Positions 25,290 through 32,984 of a stretch of 64,000 bases of DNA are shown piece after piece. A model generated the notes under the pieces. The model did not search any database and was not told the DNA's origin. It saw only the letters and a program-made list of their open reading frames with translations. The stretch comes from Prevotella lacticifex. Lineage in GTDB: Bacteria > Bacteroidota > Bacteroidia > Bacteroidales > Bacteroidaceae. The stretch spans positions 186,001 through 250,000 of the forward strand of contig NZ_BPTV01000002.1 in NCBI RefSeq assembly GCF_019973375.1, read 5' to 3'. Made by a program: the position numbers and the translations under genes. Position 1 is the first letter of the stretch; each line of letters opens with the position of its first letter.

Positions 25290-26673
25290 CGGATAAAAAT
25301 TCTTGCATACCTACCACATATTGTCTCATAGAATTACTTCTAAAGATAAATGGAGAATGGGTGACAGCAAGTAAAAATGCACACCTTCCAGATTTGTATA
25401 TATCGTCTAATAGCCGTTCTTGCCAGAAGATAGATAGCGAGAGTTCCGGCTCATCAAGTAACATTACAAATTGCTTATCAATATCGAGATATATTTGTGC
25501 AAAGAGAGAAACTATCTGTTTCTCACCGGAACTTAGATTGCCGAGTTTAACTATGTTATTATCGTCATATAGTATTAGATCTCCTTTGCACCTATATATG
25601 TTAAGTGTCACCCGACTCTCATCGTAAACAAACTTCTTGTCCGTAAAGTATCCATTGCAGACATTGGTAAACTGCTTGATTGCAGTATCATACTTCTCCA
25701 AAGACTGATAGACCTCGTAAAGTTGCTCAAGAAAATAATTCAGATATCGATTTCTTTCCAATTCTCCCTTGTCAATCTGGTCAATAAACTGCTGCTTTTC
25801 ATCATCAGTCAAATTGTTACCTGTGCGACCTAGTATTATTCTAATACTCTTCGCATCGAGATGTACATGATCCACGCTTACGTTTGGTTTAACATTTAGC
25901 AACTGTCGAATCATGTCACCAGATACCTTGGCAAAGCCTTGCAAAGATGACGTCTGAATCTTTTCTGTTACCTTTCTGATGATTTCCTCAACATCAGACA
26001 TGCCGAAACGAATTATCTTGGCTGCATAGCTTTGATTTCTTTCATCATCGCTTTCCATTCGGTGTACCAACCTTCGCCTCTCAATTCTATTATTTATAAA
26101 ATCTTCTCCCAAATCAGCCTCAACACGCCTATATGTAGGCTCAAACATTATATTGAAGTTGTAGGATTGTATTTTGTTTCTAAGAGACAAGAATACACTG
26201 AACCTTCTTTCATTTATCAAGTAGTTTTCAAGCTCTGCTTCTATCATTTGTCGAGGAAAGCGCTGGATGATGGGATTGGGAAAATTCTTGTATGTAATCT
26301 TTTGATTACGTAATACTGCCGCACATAGAGCATCGAACTCAGAACCAGTCAAATTGTTTTTCAGATATTCCACAAGACCGTTTCTTCTTTCATCATCATG
26401 AATACTTTGATAGTATTCTTCAAGCTGATCATGATCAAACTGATAAGTATTTTCTCCTATCTTTATTCTGATTGTTTTGAAGTGTATACCAAGCAGTTCT
26501 TTATACCTTCCCTGTATAGTATAATTTATAGCATTGAGAATTGTGGTCTTTCCGTAACCATTTTCACCTATAAGTATCAATATAGGGTGCTTAAATTCTA
26601 TCCTTATGTCCTTATAACCGAACATTCCAGTTATTTCGAACTCTTGTATGAATGTAGTGCTTCCCATGCCCAT
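25264..26673 (-). CDS. ariA: AriA, AAA_15-type ATPase of the PARIS system
   Basis: The 469-aa protein is an ABC/SMC-like ATPase. Walker A GENGYGKTT is at residues 36-44, an LSSGEKQIVSLFAQI signature motif lies near residues 387-401, Walker B VMLLDEPELSL follows, and an AVTHSPFIF H-loop comes near the end. AriA forms a scaffold that holds AriB and senses phage-encoded anti-restriction proteins such as Ocr. Gene order (ATPase then DUF4435) and the 26-bp overlap match two-gene PARIS. It follows a small unknown gene by 10 bp. Confidence 0.86.
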   Translation of the reverse strand: MGMGSTTFIQEFEITGMFGYKDIRIEFKHPILILIGENGYGKTTILNAINYTIQGRYKELLGIHFKTIRIKIGENTYQFDHDQLEEYYQSIHDDERRNGLVEYLKNNLTGSEFDALCAAVLRNQKITYKNFPNPIIQRFPRQMIEAELENYLINERRFSVFLSLRNKIQSYNFNIMFEPTYRRVEADLGEDFINNRIERRRLVHRMESDDERNQSYAAKIIRFGMSDVEEIIRKVTEKIQTSSLQGFAKVSGDMIRQLLNVKPNVSVDHVHLDAKSIRIILGRTGNNLTDDEKQQFIDQIDKGELERNRYLNYFLEQLYEVYQSLEKYDTAIKQFTNVCNGYFTDKKFVYDESRVTLNIYRCKGDLILYDDNNIVKLGNLSSGEKQIVSLFAQIYLDIDKQFVMLLDEPELSLSIFWQERLLDDIYKSGRCAFLLAVTHSPFIFRSNSMRQYVVGMQEFLSDGIRNEKE

Positions 26674-26683
26674 ATCTATCCAG

Positions 26684-27019
26684 TTATTTTACTACGACAA
26701 ATCTTGTATCGTCCTTATAGTTGGCAGTGTAAGGATTCTCACCAAAGGCTATAAACACCTTTTGATTCCATATATAATTCCATAAAATCTTGCTTACTAA
26801 AATTGAAGATGACGGTGTCATCTTGTTACTACTGTATTGAGTGTTCGCCGCGTTGGCAACTTTTCCTTCCTTAATTGCCCTGCCCACTATATAGTCACTA
26901 AGTGCATTGAATGAAAACTCTTCTTTGACACTTCTCAAATAATCGTTAATAACTTTCTTCATTTCCTCTTCACTGTATTCAACAGGAACAGGATTTGAAC
27001 TGTAATATGTTATGTTCAT
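26684..27019 (-). CDS. Small unknown protein directly upstream of PARIS
   Basis: This 111-aa protein is not recognised. It has a helical N-terminal half (YSEEEMKKVINDYL, FSFNALSDYIVGRAI) and a C-terminal part ending in FGENPYTANYKDDTRFVVVK, which could be a winged-helix-like fold. It ends 10 bp before the ariA start on the same strand, so it is almost certainly cotranscribed. It may be a regulator or an added component of this PARIS locus. An IS66 relic begins 42 bp upstream, and no consensus promoter is seen. Confidence 0.6.
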   Translation of the reverse strand: MNITYYSSNPVPVEYSEEEMKKVINDYLRSVKEEFSFNALSDYIVGRAIKEGKVANAANTQYSSNKMTPSSSILVSKILWNYIWNQKVFIAFGENPYTANYKDDTRFVVVK

Positions 27020-27061
27020 AATCGAATTACTTTTTTATAATTAGACCTTACTGATGTAATA

Positions 27062-27347
27062 GTAAACGTCCAATTGTTGCCTTTCGCCTTTAAACGGAGT
27101 AGTTTCGAGTACTTCTCTTTCTGCTAAGCCGAGCAAAAAATATATTTAATCTATGTCGAGTAGTCCAGTCTGCATCTGAACGTAGTCACGGCAGCCCTTA
27201 GAGAACTTCTTGAAGAAATTTACCTATCCTTGTTCAATATTTTTGCTTTTCGTCTTGTATAGGAATTGATGCCTTCCAATATCTGAGTATGAATTTAAGT
27301 CGATGACTGTGTAACGAAATTCTAAGAGTTTAAGCAATACGTCATTA
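27062..27347 (-). mobile_element. IS66-derived relic with one degraded end
   Basis: It begins GTAAACGTCCAATTGTTGC like the other relics, carries the tnpC 3'-end match (AGAGAACTTCTTGAAGAA), then jumps to sequence resembling the opposite end (TAAGCAATACGTCATT near 27331-27346) but lacks the final GGACGCTTAC. About 2 kb of the element is deleted. It separates PARIS from the next gene set. No intact gene is present between 27020 and 27418. Confidence 0.7.
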
Positions 27348-27418
27348 TAACCTGTCATCTTCTATGTGTTTATACATCCCATATTCCTTGCAGGTTTAGC
27401 TGGCATTTTAAATTGTTT

Positions 27419-27670
27419 TCACCTAAAAGACAAAAGGTATCTACAACTCCCTTTTTGCTTATCTTTATCATCGTCAGATAAATTTACATTCATCTCAATG
27501 TCTTTCTTAAAACTTGCTTTAAAGTATTCAATTGCCAAATGAACTGTACTATCCGACATAAAATAAGGTGTGTTAAGAATCATGCTCTTCATCATTTCGC
27601 ACAACTGGGCTGCACTCGGTGTTGAAATAAGCATTGCGGAATCGTATTCTTTTATTTTATCGTTGTCCAT
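27419..27670 (-). CDS. Small unknown protein
   Basis: This 83-aa protein is charged and mostly helical (AAQLCEMMKSMILNTPYFM, STVHLAIEYFKASFKKD), without membrane or signal segments. It is not recognised. It follows the PfkB gene by 53 bp on the same strand and may be the last gene of that set, or an unrelated leftover beside the IS66 relic. Start and reality are moderately supported by codon use. Confidence 0.5.
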   Translation of the reverse strand: MDNDKIKEYDSAMLISTPSAAQLCEMMKSMILNTPYFMSDSTVHLAIEYFKASFKKDIEMNVNLSDDDKDKQKGSCRYLLSFR

Positions 27671-27723
27671 TTTATCTTAAAACTTATTATCGGTTATAGT
27701 AATCCAATACACGGTATGAAATT

Positions 27724-28644
27724 TTAAAATTCCAATTGGGGAAAATAAGCATTTTGTTGCATCATTCCTCTTGCGCCTTCGAAAGAACAACTCATTGCTC
27801 CTATCCTCTGAGCTTCATTTAGTGCATTTTCTAATTCATCTTTAGAAAAGTCATTTATAGGTCTTAATTCTTTACCTTTATAAAGGAAATTTATAAAGGC
27901 AGCAGAAGTCCAATCACCCGCTCCGGCAGTATCTACAATATGTTTATTTAATTGTGGAAATAGCAGTATCCATTCGGAATTTATCCGATATCTAAGTCCC
28001 CGTTCTCCTAAAGTTTGAATAAACAATTTATCGTTTATCTCTTCAAACAGTTTCGTATCTTTTATTCTTTGCTCAGAAAATTTAATAACATCAGATACTT
28101 CTAAGCATTTGTTAAATAATCTAACATTACTACCTTTATTTGACGGTTCAAAGTAGATTATGGATCCTTTTTCCTTAAAATTTTCTGCTAATCGAATAAA
28201 GGCAGGAGATACTCTATCAAAGAAAAAGACTTTAGGTACAAAATTTATTTGCTCTATAACGTCTTTTGCCTGTTTTAGAGTCAAAGACTTGAAATCTAGA
28301 TAGAAATGTCCATGACCGTTACGTGATTCAAATTTATGTGTGGGTACACCATCTTTGTTTACAAAATTACGCTGAACAATAACCGGAGTTTTACCATCAA
28401 TTGTGGAAATATAGCTAGTATTTACGCCATTTTTTTTCATATCTACTAGTAAACGGGCAGTATCTTTTGTTCCATCTAACCTTGCAATTGGATAAGATTC
28501 CCAACCCATATAGGAAAGAATCATCATCACATTACCACAAGTTCCTCCTACATAATAGGATAATGGAATCCGTGCGCCATCCCTTATTAATACATCCAAA
28601 CTTATAAGTCCAGCTCCAACACAGATGTCCATAGATGATACCAT
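27724..28644 (-). CDS. PfkB-family sugar/nucleoside kinase
   Basis: The 306-aa protein is a ribokinase-like enzyme. It has the N-terminal GG motif (YYVGGTCGNVM near residues 30-40) and the C-terminal signature DTAGAGDWTSAAF at 238-250, whose Asp is the catalytic base. The substrate cannot be read from sequence; family members phosphorylate ribose, fructose, adenosine and related compounds. It lies in a set with a SIS-HAD fusion and a phosphoribosyltransferase-like protein, suggesting a shared sugar-phosphate or nucleotide pathway. A -7-like TACCTTTG lies about 130 bp upstream, so it may have its own promoter. An alternative ATG is at 28632. Confidence 0.85.
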   Translation of the reverse strand: MVSSMDICVGAGLISLDVLIRDGARIPLSYYVGGTCGNVMMILSYMGWESYPIARLDGTKDTARLLVDMKKNGVNTSYISTIDGKTPVIVQRNFVNKDGVPTHKFESRNGHGHFYLDFKSLTLKQAKDVIEQINFVPKVFFFDRVSPAFIRLAENFKEKGSIIYFEPSNKGSNVRLFNKCLEVSDVIKFSEQRIKDTKLFEEINDKLFIQTLGERGLRYRINSEWILLFPQLNKHIVDTAGAGDWTSAAFINFLYKGKELRPINDFSKDELENALNEAQRIGAMSCSFEGARGMMQQNAYFPQLEF

Positions 28645-28774
28645 TTTTTCTTATATGTGCACCACATAACTTTAAACTTCTTGTGAAAATAATTTTTTTC
28701 TAAGCTTCTGTATATCAGCAATCACTTATCAGAGTGGCGCAAAGTCTGACTAATGAAAACCCGATCAACAAAGA

Positions 28775-28782
28775 CAAAGGTA
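28775..28782 (-). promoter_or_regulatory. Possible -7 box upstream of the PfkB gene
   Basis: Minus-strand TACCTTTG matches TAnnTTTG in the 196-bp gap between the 369-aa gene and the kinase gene. A clear -33 element is not seen at the right distance. Confidence 0.35.
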
Positions 28783-28840
28783 ATAATTAACTTTTATATT
28801 TGTGTCATTACCCTTACGATTTCACATTATTTTTGATTAT

Positions 28841-29950
28841 TCAAGAATCAGCGTAAGCCTCGCCTGTAATCCATAAAAGGAAAGGTTCACTGCTTTTGTT
28901 CTTCTTTTTCAAAACATCTGCATTATCGATAGTATAATCTGTAGAACTAACATTATAAATAGCCACACAATCATTGAACTCTAAACCTATTAATAGACCG
29001 CCCAAGGAAAGTAATTTACTAGTAAGTAGAGCTATTCCAAAGCAAACATTATCGCTAATTGGTTTCAATGTTTTCTTATGTTCACGTATCATCTGTGATA
29101 CAATACGGTAAAGTTCAAAAGGGTTCTGTTCATCTGCATATGTTATACTTCGTGGGTCGTTAAATGATTTTTCGTCAAAAAATTGCTGATACTCTTGCAA
29201 TAAATCATCAGACCTTCGTGGATTGTACTTAGATGGGAAGGGAAGCACTGGATACATGTCAGACGGTTTGAAACTTTCATATATTCCTTTCAATAATTCA
29301 ACATGTCGTTCACCAATTAATGGTATAAGTATGCAAATTCTATCAAGAATGGATTCAACACTTAGCATAGACTTAAACCCGGGGAGTGCCTCTACTTTAT
29401 CTGTTGCTACATTAGTCTCGATACCTTTGTCTATTTCTACGTTCTCAGAAACCGTAAAAAATAAATTTTTAGAATGATCATCCTTTAGTTTAATAAACAA
29501 AGCCTTAGCTATATTAAAATAAAAAGCTCTTGGAAGTGAACTAACATCTAAAATAACATCCTGATATTTGCTAAAATCCAAATCAGCAACTTCCCGACTC
29601 ATTATTGCAATACGCTTTTCCCAACTTTTTGTTGTATCTATTGATATTTCTTTTATAGAAAAACCGAATTTATTTTGAAGTAGTTTCAGAGAATTTATAT
29701 TATCTGTATAAAGTTTTTTATTTTCAATCTGATTGCCACTATCAGGGAAATCAAAAGTGATACAATCCAACTTTAATCCCTTTATGTTATTAAGCAAGAG
29801 AGTTAATGTATTGTTCATACGTGGGTCGAAACCTTTACCTAAAAGAATTAATACTTTCTTTTTAGGACAATCGCCGTAATACTCTTTCCAAAAATCAGTA
29901 AGGCTTTTATTGCCATGGTACATAACATACGATTCCCATCTATACTTCAT
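28841..29950 (-). CDS. Unknown 369-aa Rossmann-like protein
   Basis: I do not recognise a named family. The N-terminal half alternates strands and helices (KKVLILLGKGFDPRM, LKLDCITFDFPDSG, YQDVILDVSSLPRAFYF), which suggests a Rossmann-like, possibly ligand-sensing domain similar in layout to CARF-like folds. The C-terminal half is helical with EQNPFELYRIVSQMI and ends in GEAYADS. It starts 7 bp after the large ATPase gene, so it belongs to the same operon. A nucleotide or sugar-phosphate sensor role is possible but inferred only from fold impression and context. Confidence 0.65.
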   Translation of the reverse strand: MKYRWESYVMYHGNKSLTDFWKEYYGDCPKKKVLILLGKGFDPRMNNTLTLLLNNIKGLKLDCITFDFPDSGNQIENKKLYTDNINSLKLLQNKFGFSIKEISIDTTKSWEKRIAIMSREVADLDFSKYQDVILDVSSLPRAFYFNIAKALFIKLKDDHSKNLFFTVSENVEIDKGIETNVATDKVEALPGFKSMLSVESILDRICILIPLIGERHVELLKGIYESFKPSDMYPVLPFPSKYNPRRSDDLLQEYQQFFDEKSFNDPRSITYADEQNPFELYRIVSQMIREHKKTLKPISDNVCFGIALLTSKLLSLGGLLIGLEFNDCVAIYNVSSTDYTIDNADVLKKKNKSSEPFLLWITGEAYADS

Positions 29951-29957
29951 ATCAATT

Positions 29958-31814
29958 CTATTTTATGTTGTTTACCCATTGATTTAGACGGCTTAATGAT
30001 AATTTACGCCATCCGCCTCGACGTAACGGCAAATGAGCATAAGCGCACAACCATTCGTTTAGATAGAATACAGTCCAATTCTGATCCTTCTTCCCTTGTG
30101 TGCGTGGAACTTTACACAGCAAGTTATTGGCAAGACAATCTTTCAGTATATTTGCTAAATCATTATTTTCTGCCTTTTGAAACCAAAAACCGTCTTTGAC
30201 AGAAAAAAGCGAATTTTCTTCTTTAACTGCGAAACCGCTCACCGTACGATATGAATATGTCATACTAAAAGTCTGTTCACGACAGAAATCAATCAGGCTG
30301 GTTAAGAACTTATAAATTTTATTCCCATGATTTAATTGTTTGATACCATTCAAATGTTCCTTACAATAATTACTAACTATCATGTCTTGATCCTCAGGAG
30401 AAAGGTCATAATGAGAAGGATCCATTATTTTTTTTGACAGCAATAATTCATACATTTTTGAGGCAACACTTAAAAATTGCTCTATATTACCAGAAGCTAA
30501 ATCTATCAAAGTTTGAGCTCCGTAATATTGAGGTAACTTATTGATTTCTCCAGGCATCAATTCCTCTGCATAATCATTGAAATCCTTGCTTAAAATATTT
30601 ATCATTTCCTGATAACTATAACTAAAAAATGTCGGAGATTTGTTTTCGCGCGCAGCATAAATCAACATTGCCTTGCTATGCATTGCTCTTTCATAAGGGC
30701 CTTCGTTGCTTATTTCAGTTGCACAAGCTTCAAAATTTGCATAATTTTTTAAAGATTTTAGTTGTGCAAAATATTTTTTACTTGCTTCATTATACACAGC
30801 ATTGTAGTTTTCTGTAGAAGTTTCCGATAGACATGTTAGTAAGTCAATCCCTTCATAAGAAACTTTAGAACGCATAGATGCTATTCCTTTTGCCATTTTA
30901 TTGAACAGGCTTTGAGAAAGATTTTCCAATTTAATAACCTGATAATCTCGACCAAGTTTATTGTTGTCATCTAAAATCTCCTCCGCACTTAGAGCTTCAA
31001 GCCGTTCTGCTATCCATAATGTTGAATGTGTACGACGTTCTGCAACTTCGCTATGAATTATTCTTTTCTGTCTATCGGTTAATTTGTGAGCATCATCTAT
31101 TTGAAATATAAATTCACTACAAAGTGGTTTGTCTTCAAAACTGAACCATTTTGCATTCATAGCCTCTAAAGCGAATAATTCATCATTTCCATCAATTCCA
31201 TCTTTGGGTACAACAAAATTATCAAGAAATTCACAAATTTTCCGCTCTTGTCTCGTTGCCCAATTTAACAAATCTTTTCCTGTGTAACTTTCCTTTATCT
31301 CTCCAAACTGTTTAATAGGCTCATCAGGCTTATAGATTAATTTTTGTAGAGCTGTATATTTAATTCCAGCCAATGTCATACACGACTTCAAAGTTGCTAA
31401 AACAATTCTTGCATTTAACAACGAAAGGAAATATCGTCTTTGCTCTCTACGACCAAATAGCTCATCATCTTCTAGAAACTCATAATCACGGCCCATCTGA
31501 AGATATACTCCACACTTTAAGATATGTTCTTCCTTGTCTTTAACATTCAACTTAGTGAGCTTACGGTATATTAAATTAGTATTCTTTGCTGTAACACGCC
31601 TGAGTACTGATGGAGAGAATAAACGCAATAAAGTGGTCTTCCCCGCACCTGGAGAACTAAGAATATAGGTCATAGTTCCCCAAAGCGAATCATTCGCATT
31701 GTTATGTTCCAAATAAGAAAGTGGCTCTACGGAGAACAATTCTAGAAACCTTTCGTCGGTTTCTATTCTTTCTGAAGCCCGTATTGCAAATGGATTCTTG
31801 TAATTCATATACAA
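29958..31814 (-). CDS. Large P-loop ATPase (ORC/CDC6-like, conflict-system type)
   Basis: The 618-aa protein has a Walker A SPGAGKTT at residues 54-61 and a Walker B-like FIFQIDDAH near residue 240. An arginine-containing STLWIAERLEAL follows, as in AAA+/ORC-type sensors. The C-terminal 300 residues are helical and end in RRGGWRKLSLSRLNQWVN. I recall that ATPases of an ORC-CDC6-like group are predicted partners of PRTase-CE phosphoribosyltransferases in bacterial conflict systems; the neighbour here fits that. It begins 1 bp after the PRTase stop. It is probably the sensor or switch of the set. Confidence 0.7.
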   Translation of the reverse strand: MYMNYKNPFAIRASERIETDERFLELFSVEPLSYLEHNNANDSLWGTMTYILSSPGAGKTTLLRLFSPSVLRRVTAKNTNLIYRKLTKLNVKDKEEHILKCGVYLQMGRDYEFLEDDELFGRREQRRYFLSLLNARIVLATLKSCMTLAGIKYTALQKLIYKPDEPIKQFGEIKESYTGKDLLNWATRQERKICEFLDNFVVPKDGIDGNDELFALEAMNAKWFSFEDKPLCSEFIFQIDDAHKLTDRQKRIIHSEVAERRTHSTLWIAERLEALSAEEILDDNNKLGRDYQVIKLENLSQSLFNKMAKGIASMRSKVSYEGIDLLTCLSETSTENYNAVYNEASKKYFAQLKSLKNYANFEACATEISNEGPYERAMHSKAMLIYAARENKSPTFFSYSYQEMINILSKDFNDYAEELMPGEINKLPQYYGAQTLIDLASGNIEQFLSVASKMYELLLSKKIMDPSHYDLSPEDQDMIVSNYCKEHLNGIKQLNHGNKIYKFLTSLIDFCREQTFSMTYSYRTVSGFAVKEENSLFSVKDGFWFQKAENNDLANILKDCLANNLLCKVPRTQGKKDQNWTVFYLNEWLCAYAHLPLRRGGWRKLSLSRLNQWVNNIK

Positions 31815-32984
31815 TTAATGACGGCTTATACGTGGAAATAAGCCCTTGAACTGATTGTTATTATCTGAATCTTGCCAAAGTATTGGCAAAGAATTATTAG
31901 GCGTATTGTGTGATAGTACTAAAGGTAAGGCACATTCATCAAACCCCAAATAAGGTCTTGTGGTGTTTCCTACCTTATAGGCTTTGTCTTGTTTTAAATT
32001 CTTATGCAGATACTTAGGTTTCCTTAGTACTTTTATCAAATCAGAGTCATTAATAATTTCTTGACTTAAAGAATCATCCAATAATTGTACCACATGGATT
32101 TCATATTTCACATTATTAAATCCCCTGGCATTTAAATATTCATTAAGACTTTTGCGTATGTTTTCTATTGCCTTGTTAGTAGCCATACAAAAAAGAATAT
32201 ATATGTAGGTTTCACTTCGGCTTGGGTCTAACAGGTAGCTCAGATGTCGAGCAGTTTGCTCTTCATGCTCTGAGTCTGTTATAGAACTGTCTTCTTTATC
32301 ATTGATAGCACAAAGCTCATCTATTATTTTTTTCAGTTTACCATGATAATGAGCATCATCTTTTTGGTATCGAATAAAACTCTTTCCACTTGCAGTAAAG
32401 TCATCTATTAAGAAAATACTGCGAAAATAAGGATGTTCCAACCCTAGTAGTTTGTCATCATTGCGCAAGGCTGAAAGCATGTCACTCAATTTTTTACTAT
32501 CTGGATAATAGTTTGTTAACACTTGTTCATTATTGAAACCTGCATTACGTCGCAATATATCTGTATGAGCTCCGTCACTTAACCCAACAATTAACGAAGA
32601 CCTTTTTTCTATTTCATACTGTTTTTGAACTCTTTTGTTACATAGCATATAAGAAGGCATACTTGTATAATCTGTTGCTTTCTTAAGAAGTATTGTTTTG
32701 ATTTTTAAGTCATACAATAAATTAACAAGATAGTTCATCTGAGTAGAAGATATAAATACAAGTTTGTCTTTTACAAACTTATATGCTATTTGTCTATCTT
32801 CTTCATCAAACTGATTTAACCATTGTACCAAGTTACTCATAAATCTTGTTCCTGGCATGAACCGGTCATATGCATCATATTTCATGTTTCCCATGAATTC
32901 AAGTCCGGGACGTTCCGTATTTAATTTTACATAATCCCATCCCATTACACTAGATAAAAGCTGGCTGGCTAAATTGCTGTTCAT
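31815..32984 (-). CDS. Phosphoribosyltransferase-like protein (PRTase-CE type)
   Basis: The 389-aa protein has IFLIDDFTASGKSF at residues 190-203, a close match to the PRPP-binding loop of type I phosphoribosyltransferases (two acidic residues, then T/A-S/T-G-x-S/T). Upstream are strands (KLVFISS, SLIVGLSDGAHTDILRR) as expected for a PRTase fold, and an insertion of about 45 acidic residues follows the loop. The family has been predicted as an enzymatic component in conflict systems. It overlaps the SIS-HAD gene by 4 bp (ATGA) and abuts the ATPase gene. It could make or destroy a nucleotide using PRPP; the acceptor is unknown. Confidence 0.75.
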   Translation of the reverse strand: MNSNLASQLLSSVMGWDYVKLNTERPGLEFMGNMKYDAYDRFMPGTRFMSNLVQWLNQFDEEDRQIAYKFVKDKLVFISSTQMNYLVNLLYDLKIKTILLKKATDYTSMPSYMLCNKRVQKQYEIEKRSSLIVGLSDGAHTDILRRNAGFNNEQVLTNYYPDSKKLSDMLSALRNDDKLLGLEHPYFRSIFLIDDFTASGKSFIRYQKDDAHYHGKLKKIIDELCAINDKEDSSITDSEHEEQTARHLSYLLDPSRSETYIYILFCMATNKAIENIRKSLNEYLNARGFNNVKYEIHVVQLLDDSLSQEIINDSDLIKVLRKPKYLHKNLKQDKAYKVGNTTRPYLGFDECALPLVLSHNTPNNSLPILWQDSDNNNQFKGLFPRISRH

